Source: an uncultured Ruminococcus sp.
Lineage (GTDB): Bacteria; Bacillota; Clostridia; Oscillospirales; Acutalibacteraceae
Direction of reading: 5' to 3'
DNA length: 12,192 nt
NCBI GenBank assembly: GCA_902803035.1
Contig: CADCON010000236.1
Span: 1-12,192, forward strand
This document shows positions 1 to 6,579 of the stretch, piece by piece (the stretch's first letter is position 1; each line of letters begins with the position of its first letter). The translations under genes were made by a program, and so were the position numbers. The notes under the pieces are model-generated. The model was not told the origin of the DNA and ran no database searches. It saw only the letters and a program-made list of their open reading frames with translations.

Positions 1-33
1 ATGTAGAATAAGAATGTACGGAGGTGTTGATTT

Positions 34-282
34 ATGGATGAAACTATGACCTTCTCCATCGGACAGGATCACGCGGAGGAAATGAAGACGCGTCTCAAGC
101 TCGTGTATGACGCGTTGAAGGAGAAAGGATACAATCCGGTCAATCAGATTGTCGGTTATCTTCTTTCGGAGGATCCGACCTATATCACAACGCACGCGAA
201 CGCTCGCAGCATTATCCGCAAGATCGACAGGGACGACCTTCTCTGCGAACTGGTCAGGTCCTATCTGGACGATGAGGAATAG
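34..282 (+). CDS. ireB: IreB family regulatory phosphoprotein (UPF0297)
   Basis: A protein of 82 residues matching the UPF0297/IreB family across its whole length. The hallmark block EKGYNPVNQIVGYLLSEDP is at about residues 30-48, followed by a YITTHANARSIIRKIDRD stretch and an acidic C-terminus. In Enterococcus faecalis, IreB is a small cytosolic substrate of the Ser/Thr kinase IreK, is phosphorylated on N-terminal threonines and modulates cephalosporin tolerance. Here Thr4 and Thr6 lie in the equivalent N-terminal segment; that they are phosphosites is inference. The start is supported by a GGAGGTG Shine-Dalgarno seven bases upstream. Only 33 bases precede the gene, so its promoter and the usual upstream neighbour (often alaS) are outside the window. 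A terminator follows within 20 bases, so the following gene is probably a separate unit. Confidence 0.93.
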   Translation: MDETMTFSIGQDHAEEMKTRLKLVYDALKEKGYNPVNQIVGYLLSEDPTYITTHANARSIIRKIDRDDLLCELVRSYLDDEE

Positions 283-297
283 TGCATTATGAGTCTT

Positions 298-335
298 ACG
301 GCGGCTTTTTTGTGATAAAAAAGGCCGCCGTTTTT
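298..335 (+). terminator. Rho-independent terminator after ireB
   Basis: The arm ACGGCGGCTTTTTT (298-311) pairs with AAAAAAGGCCGCCGT (317-331), with a one-base bulge and a short GTGAT loop, and is followed directly by a T run. The A/T part of the stem makes it look bidirectional, but only ireB reads into it. Confidence 0.85.
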
Positions 336-377
336 GGCTTGTTTAAGATTTTTTTATTTTCGGAGGAATGGATTATA

Positions 378-662
378 ATGGAAAACAATTATCTGAGCTA
401 TAAAGGCCGCCCGCTGGTTCGCTGCGGCAATGAGATGTATTACGGTAGCATGAGCGACAAGTACATCATCTTTATCAAAGAGCTTGCCACCAGAAAGGTC
501 AACGATGTGGACGTCGGTTCCCGCTTTGAGATTCAGCTTCTCTACACCGACCCGGATATCAAGGGCAGGGGCAAGATCGTCAAAAGCATTGAGCGCGCTT
601 CCTTCAGCGATACGCTTGAGATCGCCGAAGCATGGCTCGTCAGAGCCAACGCGCAGAAGTAA
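378..662 (+). CDS. Small conserved hypothetical protein
   Basis: A 94-residue cytosolic protein with no signal peptide or membrane segment. I do not recognise a named domain. Its overall texture (NYLSYKGRPLVRCGNEMYYG, then KYIIFIKEL, then VQLLYTDPDIKGRGKIVK-like text) resembles short uncharacterised proteins of Clostridia, recalled from memory and not checked. The start at 378 is chosen over an in-frame ATG at 282 because CGGAGGAATGG lies just upstream of 378 and because the longer version would run through the ireB terminator. It sits alone between two terminators, so it is probably its own transcript. The regular beta-strand-like hydrophobic pattern suggests a compact beta-rich fold. No function is proposed. 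Confidence 0.8.
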   Translation: MENNYLSYKGRPLVRCGNEMYYGSMSDKYIIFIKELATRKVNDVDVGSRFEIQLLYTDPDIKGRGKIVKSIERASFSDTLEIAEAWLVRANAQK

Positions 663-680
663 TTCTTTCGCAGGAAACAG

Positions 681-721
681 GCAACCCGGCAGTTTTTCGT
701 GTCTGCCGGGTTGCATTTTTT
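681..721. terminator. Strong hairpin terminator between convergent genes
   Basis: A perfect 12-bp stem, GCAACCCGGCAG (681-692) with CTGCCGGGTTGC (703-714), has a 10-base loop and is followed by ATTTTTTT on the + strand. It terminates the small + strand gene. It lies immediately beyond the stop of the convergent ybaK gene and may also slow transcription from that side, although the minus-strand T tract is poor. Confidence 0.88.
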
Positions 722-1203
722 TATTGAAGGATGTCGGCATATTCCCCGGCGCAGGCTTTCAGCAGATCGTCCGGGGCGAGCCGGAGCTGAACGCCGAGCT
801 TTCCGCCGCTGACGATGATGTGCGCCTTGTCCCGCGCGGTGTCGGAAAGGCGGGTGACGTAGGGTTTCTTCATGCCGATGGCGGTACAGCCGCCGCGGAT
901 GTAGCCGGTCACGGCGGTGAGTTCCCTGACGTGCAGCATGGCGACCGATTTCTCGCCGACAGACCGCGCCGCCTTCTTCAGGTCAAGCTCCGCTTCCACC
1001 GGAATGACGAATACGTAATACTGCCGGCTCGCGCCCTGCGCCACCAGCGTCTTGTAGACGATTTCATGCGGCAGTCCGAGAAGGTCGGCAATCTGAATGC
1101 CGTCCACGAAGTCGCCGCATTCGTAGGTACGGGTTTCATAAGGAATTTTCATGCTGTCGAGAAGACGCATGGCGTTGGTTTTGATTTCCTTGCTTTTGGC
1201 CAT
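721..1203 (-). CDS. ybaK: Cys-tRNA(Pro)/Cys-tRNA(Cys) deacylase, YbaK/EbsC type
   Basis: A 160-residue single-domain YbaK/ProRS-editing fold protein of normal family length. Members hydrolyse Cys-tRNA(Pro) formed by prolyl-tRNA synthetase, acting in trans in the cytosol. Visible family features are YKTLVA with Lys51 (equivalent to the catalytic Lys46 of Haemophilus YbaK), the glycine-rich GYIRGGCTAIGMKK motif near residues 100-113, and the C-terminal VSGGKLGVQLRLAPDDLL segment. The start follows an AGGTGA Shine-Dalgarno at the usual spacing. It lies 71 bases after the E2-like gene with no obvious terminator between them, so it may be the last gene of that operon, though its housekeeping role does not require this. 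The 3' end abuts the shared hairpin. Confidence 0.92.
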   Translation of the reverse strand: MAKSKEIKTNAMRLLDSMKIPYETRTYECGDFVDGIQIADLLGLPHEIVYKTLVAQGASRQYYVFVIPVEAELDLKKAARSVGEKSVAMLHVRELTAVTGYIRGGCTAIGMKKPYVTRLSDTARDKAHIIVSGGKLGVQLRLAPDDLLKACAGEYADILQ

Positions 1204-1274
1204 AATGATTCACCTGTCTGTGATGGCTGCCGGATCCCGCGGGCGCGGGACGCGGTTCTGATTTTGGGGGCGGC

Positions 1275-2375
1275 TCAGTACTCGAAGCCGCTTTCCTCCC
1301 CGATGGGCTTTTCGAGAAGCTCGGGGTGGGCGAATACGTGCTTGATCAGCTTCAGGCTGCGGGCGAAGTAGAAGCCGTCGGCAATGCGTTCGTCGAGCGT
1401 CGCGCCCACATCCACCACATCGCGGATCTCCTTGCTGCCGTCGGGCATGATGACCTCCTCCTTGTGGAGGGTGCCGATGGTGATCATGATGCTGTTGGTG
1501 CCGTAATTATTGAGATGATGGTAGACGGCGGGGCACTTGATGCTGCCGAGATTGCTGGTGAGAATGGTGGTGTAATTGGGATCGCCCTCGGTGAGCGATT
1601 TGGGATTCTTGCCCCAGAAGTCCAGCCAGCGGATAATGCGGATGGCCACGATCAGCACCGGTCGGGGGAGCTTGGCAAACGCGTCGAGAACCGCGTCAAT
1701 GCCGCCGGTGGAATGCTCGCTCTTGCGGGTTTCCCTGACGTCGCCGACAATTTTGCGGCTGATGGAATCGAGGGTGTCCTCGTCCGAGGGAGTGAGCACC
1801 ATGAGCGATTCCTCCGCGTCGTCGGCGAATTTGCGCTTGACGACAAAGCTGATGGTGATCTCGTCGCGCTCATACAGGCGGTAGCCCTGAATGAAGCGGT
1901 TCATGAGCGGACGCTCCTTCACCATGCGCGCCATGCCGGTCACCGCGCAGTGGAAGAGCGTGGTCTTGTATTCCGGATGCTCGGCGTTGCGGCGTTCGAG
2001 ATATTTCAGAAGCTCGGTCGCGTCGATGGTGTCGTTGAGATACACCTCGCAGTCCGAACGCTTCGGCCACAGATAGCACATGATGGTCTGCAGACCGGGT
2101 GCCTTCACGCGCCGTCCGTCGCGGCGGTCGCCCCACCTGCGGCGGCGTTTTTTCTTCCGGAGCTTCGCGTCAATCTTGGCCTGTTTCGCGTCGATTCTGG
2201 CCTGCTTCTTGGCCTGCTTCGCGTCAATCTTGGCTTGCTTCGCGTCGATTTTGGCCTGCTTTTTGGCTTGCTTCGCGTTGATTCTGGCCTGCTTCTTGGC
2301 TTGCTTCGCGTCGATTTTGGCCTGCTTTGCTTGGGCTTTTGCCTGTGCCTTCAATTCTCTTGTTTCCTTGCTCAT
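1275..2375 (-). CDS. E2-like acyltransferase-fold protein, His-less motif, K/A/Q repeat N-terminus
   Basis: A 366-residue protein. Residues 9-71 are a Lys/Ala/Gln repeat (KQAKIDA, KKQARIDA), 72-89 are very basic, and about 98-366 resemble the catalytic domain of 2-oxoacid dehydrogenase E2 / chloramphenicol acetyltransferase (PF00198-like). Support includes TLFHCAVTGMARMV near 140, TSNLGSI at 273-279 matching the E2 ISNLG motif, and DERIADG at 328-334 in the place of the catalytic DHRxxDG. The catalytic His is Glu329 (codon GAA at 1389-1391), while Asp333 is kept. No lipoyl domain, peripheral-subunit-binding domain, signal peptide or E1/E3 genes are present, so it is not a pyruvate dehydrogenase component. 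The start overlaps the upstream stop as ATGA and has a GGAGG inside the upstream gene. It may be a CoA-binding or acyl-transfer partner of the upstream ligase; the function is unknown. Confidence 0.75.
   Translation of the reverse strand: MSKETRELKAQAKAQAKQAKIDAKQAKKQARINAKQAKKQAKIDAKQAKIDAKQAKKQARIDAKQAKIDAKLRKKKRRRRWGDRRDGRRVKAPGLQTIMCYLWPKRSDCEVYLNDTIDATELLKYLERRNAEHPEYKTTLFHCAVTGMARMVKERPLMNRFIQGYRLYERDEITISFVVKRKFADDAEESLMVLTPSDEDTLDSISRKIVGDVRETRKSEHSTGGIDAVLDAFAKLPRPVLIVAIRIIRWLDFWGKNPKSLTEGDPNYTTILTSNLGSIKCPAVYHHLNNYGTNSIMITIGTLHKEEVIMPDGSKEIRDVVDVGATLDERIADGFYFARSLKLIKHVFAHPELLEKPIGEESGFEY
2167..2340 (-). repeat. In-frame tandem repeat encoding the Lys/Ala/Gln segment
   Basis: Five consecutive units begin GCGT(C/T)(A/G)AT(C/T) on the + strand at 2167, 2188, 2221, 2242 and 2275, with lengths 21, 33, 21, 33 and 33. 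A further partial copy starts at 2308. They encode 7- and 11-residue peptide units of the type AKQAKID and AKQAKKQARID. All lengths are multiples of three, so copy-number change would keep the frame. Both periods are typical of long helices and coiled coils. Confidence 0.85.
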
Positions 2376-3175
2376 AAGGACAGCTCCTCCATATCGTATG
2401 TGATGCCCCGCTCCATGGCGCGGCAGGGAATGCCGTATTGCTCCGTCAGCAGCGATTCAAATTCCGCCGTTCCGACCTGCGCGGTCATGGGCGGAAAGCT
2501 GTCGTCGTAATGATCCAGCAGCACCGCCCTGGGCCGGAGCCGTTCCACCAGCGAGGCGGCGTAGCCGGCGGGGCTGCTTTTCCCCTGATAGGGCAGAATC
2601 AGCAGGTCGGCGCCCGTGGGGTAGCTTTCATCGGGGGCAAGCCCCATGCTTCCCATGATCTGAAGCCGTCTGCCGCGGCATTCCAGCTCGTAGAAGAGAA
2701 TCTCGCCCTCCTCGGGGTAATTCCGGTTGTATTTCAGCAGCCGCAGTCCGTGGCGGAAATGACCGGGTCTGAGAAAGCGCAGTAAGGTGCGGATCACAAG
2801 CGGGGTGTCGAAGACACAATGCCTGCCCTGAAAGGCGCGGATGCCGATGCCCCCCACGGAATCATGCCAGCCGGGCGCGATGCCGTCAAGCTGATTTTCG
2901 CTCATTCCGCGGCTGATTAATGTCCGGCAGGGGGTATCGGTGGCGTGAATCACCGCGCCGCCGCCCGCGTAGAGAGCCGGAATCTGGATAATGTGGTCGA
3001 AATGCCCGTGCGTGACGAATACGTCCCTGACCTCCGTTAGCTCCGGGGGAATCTCACAGCGGACGCGTTCCGGCTCCGGATCGCCCTCCGGAATGCCGAG
3101 GAAGGGGTCGAACGCCAGCGCGCCGCCGCCCTCCGTAATCAGCAGCGCGGCTGTGCCGTACCATCTGATTTTCAT
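2372..3175 (-). CDS. MBL-fold metal-dependent hydrolase
   Basis: A 267-residue cytosolic protein of the metallo-beta-lactamase superfamily. An N-terminal strand pair (KIRWYGTAALLIT, then LAFDPFLG near 20-27) leads to the zinc-binding HGHFDH at 56-61, the HxHxDH signature. Later family-like segments are LQIMGSMGLAPDESYPTGADLLILPYQG, where the usual later metal ligands would lie, and VLLDHYDDSFPP near the C-terminus. The overall look is that of UlaG/YtnP-like hydrolases rather than true beta-lactamases; the substrate is not predictable. ATGA overlaps both with the upstream ligase gene and with the downstream E2-like gene show translational coupling. AGGAGG lies ten bases before the start, inside the ligase gene. 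Given the context it may hydrolyse a thioester or ester made by the neighbours, which is inference. Confidence 0.85.
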   Translation of the reverse strand: MKIRWYGTAALLITEGGGALAFDPFLGIPEGDPEPERVRCEIPPELTEVRDVFVTHGHFDHIIQIPALYAGGGAVIHATDTPCRTLISRGMSENQLDGIAPGWHDSVGGIGIRAFQGRHCVFDTPLVIRTLLRFLRPGHFRHGLRLLKYNRNYPEEGEILFYELECRGRRLQIMGSMGLAPDESYPTGADLLILPYQGKSSPAGYAASLVERLRPRAVLLDHYDDSFPPMTAQVGTAEFESLLTEQYGIPCRAMERGITYDMEELSL

Positions 3176-4902
3176 GCGTTCACCGCCTCCTGCGCTTTTT
3201 CCTTTTGTTCCTCCTCCTGTTCAAGCTGGCGGAAGGACACCTTGCCGACCAGCGTCTTGGGCAGCTCGGAACGGAATTCAATGTCACGGGGAAGGGCGTA
3301 TCGGGCGATGTGCAGCCGGAGCTGCTCCATGATTTTCTCCTTCAGCTCATCGGAAGGCTCCACGCCGTCGGCGGGTACAATGAACGCCTTCACGCGCTGC
3401 ATACGGCGGGGATCCTTGACCCCGATGACGCAGCTGTAGGAAACCTCCGGACAGCTGTCGATGATATTTTCAAGCTGTGAAGGATAGACATTGTAGCCGT
3501 TGGTGATGATCATGCGCTTGAGCCGCTGGCGGAAGTAGACGTAGCCGTCCTTGTCCATCACGCCCAGATCGCCGGTATAGAGCCATGTGTCCCCGTCGCT
3601 GAGCACGCGCAGGGTTCTGGCCGTTTCCTCCGGCAGCTTGAGATAGCCGGTCATGAGCGTCGGCCCCTTGAGAATGATTTCGCCCTCCTCGCCGGGAGGA
3701 AGCAGCTCGTCGGTACCCGGTCTGACAATGCGGTAGACGGTGTCGGGGAAGGGAATGCCGATGCTGCCCTCGCGGTAATCGTCCTTGGGGGTCAGGCAGC
3801 TGGCGGTGACGCATTCGGTCAGACCGTAGCCCTCGCGCACCTGAATGGAGGCGTTGTGCTCTCTGAGGAAGGCGTCGATTTTCTTTTTCAGCTCCACGGA
3901 AAGGCTGTCGCCGCCGCAGAACATTCCGAGAAGGAAGCTCATATCAAGCCCGTCGAGCTGCGGAATGTGCAGGAGCGCCTCAAATATCGTGGGTACGCCG
4001 GCGATGAAATTGGGCCGCTTGCGTCGCAGCATACTGGCGTAGCTCTTGCTGTTGAAGGTGGGCATGAGAATGCAGCACGCGCCGTGAATGAGCACGGTGT
4101 GAATATTGATGCCCAGACCGAAGCCGTGGAAAAGCGGCATACAGCTCAGCATTTTGTAGCCCTTGCGGAATTCCTCGCCGATGGCCTCCATCGCCTGCAG
4201 CGCGCAGGCATTGAAATTGAGATCGGTCAGGCAGATGCCCTTGGGAGTGCCGCTTGTGCCGCCGCTGTACAGAATGACCGCCGTGCGCTCCGGGTCAAAG
4301 ACCGGCATGGGCGGGTTGATGATGTCATTGTCGCCAAGTCTGAGGAATTGCGACCACAGCAGATGCGGCTTGCGGGGGAACCGGAGATACTCCCTGCCTT
4401 TTTTGAGAAGATAGAGCGGCTTGAGTTTGAGGGGGAGCTCGTCCTGCATACGGCAGGTGAGAATGGTGACCGGGTGGTCAACGCCGGCAAGCGCGGATTC
4501 CACCTTTTCATAGAAGAGGTCCACCGTGAGGATCATGCGGCTTTCGGAGATATTGAGATAGCCGGTGATCTCATTGAGCGCGGAGAGCGGGTGCACCATG
4601 TTGGCAATTGCGCCCAGCCGGCTGAGGGCATAGAAGCAGTCGATCGCCTGCGGGGTGTTGGGCATACAGATGGTCACCGCGTCACCCTGGCGGATGCCCC
4701 ACGCGTAAAAGGCTCTGGCGGCGCGCTCGATCCGCCTGAGAAAATCGCGGTAGGAGGTCTTTTTATCGTAGAATTCATAGGCAGGTTCTTTGGGAAACTG
4801 CTCCGCGCACTGACGCACCATCTCAAACATTGTCACTTCAGGGTATGTAAGATGTTCTTTTTGCTTGTAATGAGGTTTTTCGTCCAATTCAATCGCTTCC
4901 AT
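3172..4902 (-). CDS. FadD-like acyl-CoA synthetase (AMP-binding enzyme)
   Basis: A 576-residue class I adenylate-forming enzyme of typical fatty acyl-CoA ligase length. It activates a carboxylic acid to an acyl-AMP and then to a CoA thioester. Ordered motifs are the P-loop YSGGTSGTPKG (212-222), PLFHGFGLG (256-264), GYGLTEC (358-364), YTGD with the ribose-binding Asp445, the hinge RQRLKR (458-463), NGYNVYPSQLE, and catalytic Lys554 in PKTLVGK. The N-terminus has no signal peptide, so it should be cytosolic. It is the first gene of a coupled operon with an MBL hydrolase and an E2-like protein. No Shine-Dalgarno is visible before the ATG, and the promoter predicts a leader of only about 11 bases. 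Met25 is an alternative but less likely start because homologous N-terminal sequence appears before it. Substrate chain length cannot be read from the sequence. Confidence 0.9.
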   Translation of the reverse strand: MEAIELDEKPHYKQKEHLTYPEVTMFEMVRQCAEQFPKEPAYEFYDKKTSYRDFLRRIERAARAFYAWGIRQGDAVTICMPNTPQAIDCFYALSRLGAIANMVHPLSALNEITGYLNISESRMILTVDLFYEKVESALAGVDHPVTILTCRMQDELPLKLKPLYLLKKGREYLRFPRKPHLLWSQFLRLGDNDIINPPMPVFDPERTAVILYSGGTSGTPKGICLTDLNFNACALQAMEAIGEEFRKGYKMLSCMPLFHGFGLGINIHTVLIHGACCILMPTFNSKSYASMLRRKRPNFIAGVPTIFEALLHIPQLDGLDMSFLLGMFCGGDSLSVELKKKIDAFLREHNASIQVREGYGLTECVTASCLTPKDDYREGSIGIPFPDTVYRIVRPGTDELLPPGEEGEIILKGPTLMTGYLKLPEETARTLRVLSDGDTWLYTGDLGVMDKDGYVYFRQRLKRMIITNGYNVYPSQLENIIDSCPEVSYSCVIGVKDPRRMQRVKAFIVPADGVEPSDELKEKIMEQLRLHIARYALPRDIEFRSELPKTLVGKVSFRQLEQEEEQKEKAQEAVNA

Positions 4903-4919
4903 TTGTCAATTTTACATAT

Positions 4920-4948
4920 ATAATAACACGTTTGTGCAGAATTTGCAA
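4920..4948 (-). promoter_or_regulatory. Sigma-A promoter for the acyl-CoA ligase operon
   Basis: On the minus strand, TTGCAA (4948-4943), a 17-base spacer and TATTAT (4925-4920) form a near-consensus promoter. The -10 lies only 17 bases from the ligase ATG, which implies a very short 5' leader. The surrounding 4903-4975 is strongly AT-rich compared with the genes on either side. Confidence 0.7.
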
Positions 4949-4980
4949 GAAATTTGTTAATTTTTTTGCAGAAAACGCGG

Positions 4981-5025
4981 GCGGCCCTTTCCGCCGGGAA
5001 AATGAATCCGGGCAGGAAGGGCCGC
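4981..5025 (-). terminator. Probable terminator of the D,D-carboxypeptidase gene
   Basis: GCGGCCCTTTCC (4981-4992) pairs with GGAAGGGCCGC (5015-5025), with one bulged T and a 22-base loop, starting 23 bases past the carboxypeptidase stop. In the minus direction it is followed by CCGCGTTTTCTG and then an A run, so the T tract is short. Termination is likely but less certain than at the two upstream hairpins. Confidence 0.6.
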
Positions 5026-5047
5026 TCTGGAGGACGCGCGGAACGAT

Positions 5048-6304
5048 TCAGTTTCTGAAAAGCCCCCGGAACAGTTCATGGAACGCCGCGGAGAAGGTCA
5101 CCTTTTCCGAAGCGCGGTCGGAGCAGATATCGTACTGCCCGACGTTTTCGCCGTCCAGCACCAGCCTGACAATGCCGATCGGCTGGCCGGCCTCGACCGG
5201 GGCTTCAATGGATCCGGGCAGCTCGACGACCGCTTCGATCTGCTTGCCCTTGCCCTTGCCGGTCAGCACATAGCCGGCGACGTCGGCATACGTACCGACG
5301 GTTTTTTCCATGCCGCCGACGACGGAAATTTCGGGAAGGTCGATTTCTATCTCCGAAACGTCGGTCAGCTCGTACCCCGCAAAGCCGTGGTCAAGCAGCT
5401 TTCTGGCGTCGGCGAAGCGGCTCTTGCTGTCCGGCGCGCCGAGAATGACGGCGATCAGGGTCATTCCGTCCCGCCGCGCCGCCGCCGAGATGCAGCAGCC
5501 CGCCTTGCTGGTGGTGCCGGTTTTCAGCCCGATCGCGCCGTTGTAATGCCGGATGAGCTTGTTGGTGTTGGTGAGCTGCAGCTTGCCGTCCCGCAGGGTG
5601 TCCATCCAGATGCGGGTGTAATCGGTCACCTTGTCGTGCCGCAGCAGCTCGGCGGAGGCAATGGCGATATCCCGCGCCGAAGTGACGTGGCCGTCCGCGT
5701 CCAGACCCGTACAGTTACAATAGAAAGTGTCGGTCATGCCCAGTTCCTCCGCGCGGGCGTTCATCATGGAAACGAACGCCTCGTTGGAGCCGGCAATGTG
5801 TTCGCCGAGGGCGACGCAGGCGTCATTCGCGGATCCGACGAGGGCGGCCTTGATCAGTTCGTCCACCGTCATGGTTTCGCCCGGCTCCAGCCAGATCTGC
5901 GAGCCGCCCATCGAAGCGGCGTATTCGCTGCAGGTCACGGCGTCGTCCATTTTGATTTTCCCCTCGTCGTATGCCTCGAATACCAGCAGCATGGTCATGA
6001 TTTTGGTGATCGAAGCCTCCGGCAGCTGCTGGTTTTCGTTGACCGAATAGAGAATCCTGCCGGTCTCGGCGTTCATCAGCACGGCGGCCCTGGCGGTGAG
6101 TCCCAGGGAATCGGCTGGCTGCTTCTGCTGCGGTTTTCCGTTTCCTACCTGCGGCTGCGTCTTTTCCGTCTGCGTCTGCTCCGGCCGCGTCTGCTCCGGC
6201 GACGCGTATCCCTTCACGGCGTTCCTTCCCGCCGCCGCCGAAAAGATGACCGCCGCCAGCGTGAACGCGATGAATTGTCTGATGAAAACACTTTTTCCAG
6301 TCAT
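5048..6304 (-). CDS. dacF: Secreted D-alanyl-D-alanine carboxypeptidase (DacF/PBP5 type)
   Basis: A 418-residue low-molecular-mass penicillin-binding protein (peptidase family S11). It trims the terminal D-Ala of peptidoglycan stem peptides outside the membrane. Residues 1 to about 34 form a signal peptide (Lys4, Arg9, hydrophobic core 10-25). Residues 35-63 are a Gln/Pro/Thr-rich linker with PEQT repeats. The catalytic triad motifs are complete: SITK (Ser98, Lys101), SAN (158-160) and KTG (261-263). A C-terminal PBP5-like beta domain follows from about 300 to 390. The amphipathic tail FSAAFHELFRGLFRN is likely to attach the protein to the membrane surface. The Shine-Dalgarno before the ATG is weak (AAAAGA, with GAAGGGA farther up). 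It is divergent from uvrB and has its own probable terminator, so it looks monocistronic. The dacF symbol is by family resemblance. Confidence 0.92.
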   Translation of the reverse strand: MTGKSVFIRQFIAFTLAAVIFSAAAGRNAVKGYASPEQTRPEQTQTEKTQPQVGNGKPQQKQPADSLGLTARAAVLMNAETGRILYSVNENQQLPEASITKIMTMLLVFEAYDEGKIKMDDAVTCSEYAASMGGSQIWLEPGETMTVDELIKAALVGSANDACVALGEHIAGSNEAFVSMMNARAEELGMTDTFYCNCTGLDADGHVTSARDIAIASAELLRHDKVTDYTRIWMDTLRDGKLQLTNTNKLIRHYNGAIGLKTGTTSKAGCCISAAARRDGMTLIAVILGAPDSKSRFADARKLLDHGFAGYELTDVSEIEIDLPEISVVGGMEKTVGTYADVAGYVLTGKGKGKQIEAVVELPGSIEAPVEAGQPIGIVRLVLDGENVGQYDICSDRASEKVTFSAAFHELFRGLFRN

Positions 6305-6464
6305 TCTTTTGAATTACCGTCCCTTCGGAATATTGGATTGTTTCCTTGTCCTATTTTATGCTTTGGAAGAGATTTTTAGTCGGGGTATTTCATTTTTCGC
6401 TTTCCCAATTTCTGTCAGCCGAAAATCATGCATTCGCATTAATGATAAATTAACATATTATCTG

Positions 6465-6493
6465 TTGCATTTATGAGAATGAGAAGGTATAAT
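6465..6493 (+). promoter_or_regulatory. uvrB upstream promoter P1
   Basis: TTGCAT (6465-6470), a 17-base spacer and a perfect TATAAT (6488-6493) point toward uvrB, with the -10 ending 86 bases before its start codon. It uses the same -35 and -10 hexamers and spacer length as the second promoter 48 bases downstream. Confidence 0.75.
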
Positions 6494-6512
6494 AGTTAGA
6501 AGGAGAGAAATA

Positions 6513-6541
6513 TTGCATTTCACGGGAAAACAGAGTATAAT
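6513..6541 (+). promoter_or_regulatory. uvrB proximal promoter P2
   Basis: TTGCAT (6513-6518), a 17-base spacer and TATAAT (6536-6541) lie 38 bases before the uvrB ATG. The hexamers are identical to those of P1, but the spacer sequences differ. The -10 is embedded in a palindrome, so a repressor could block it. Confidence 0.75.
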
Positions 6542-6546
6542 ACTCT
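6532..6546. promoter_or_regulatory. 15-bp palindrome over the P2 -10 box
   Basis: AGAGTAT-A-ATACTCT is a perfect inverted repeat with a one-base centre. It covers the TATAAT of the proximal uvrB promoter, the position expected of an operator. It does not match the LexA boxes I know. It might also be a chance extension of a TATAAT, which is itself nearly symmetric. Confidence 0.5.
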
Positions 6547-6579
6547 ATATATACGGTAAAAAGGGGAAACGATAAGGAT

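Larger units (their letters stand above)
6305..6579. other. Divergent intergenic region dacF/uvrB
   Basis: This 275-base AT-rich region has no gene. The half near uvrB holds two strong promoters and a palindrome, described separately. The half near dacF holds only a weak minus-strand -10 candidate (TAAAAT on the minus strand at about 6355) without a convincing -35. No GAAC-N4-GTTC LexA/DinR box of the Bacillus type is visible anywhere in it. Confidence 0.7.

Noticed and set aside
1235..1250. Hairpin TCCCGC-GGGC-GCGGGA between the E2-like gene and ybaK
   Set aside because: No T tract follows in either direction and the stem is only six bp, so a terminator is not supported.
2167..2340. Possible CRISPR array
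   Set aside because: Units are contiguous, in frame within a gene, of 21 or 33 bases, and have no unique spacers.
1275..2375. Pyruvate or branched-chain dehydrogenase E2 subunit
   Set aside because: No lipoyl or subunit-binding domain, no E1 or E3 gene nearby, and the catalytic His is missing.
1326..2510. + strand frame with a Leu/Gly-rich repeat (LRVDFGLL type)
   Set aside because: It is the reverse-complement reading of the Lys/Ala/Gln repeat region of the E2-like gene.
3856..4923. Long + strand open frame opposite the acyl-CoA ligase
   Set aside because: Shadow frame; all adenylate-forming motifs are on the minus strand.
5078..6379. Long + strand open frame opposite the carboxypeptidase
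   Set aside because: The minus strand holds a complete S11 peptidase with all catalytic motifs; the + frame has no ribosome site or recognisable sequence.
6305..6579. LexA/DinR box upstream of uvrB
   Set aside because: No GAAC-N4-GTTC or close variant is present; the 15-bp palindrome found has a different sequence.
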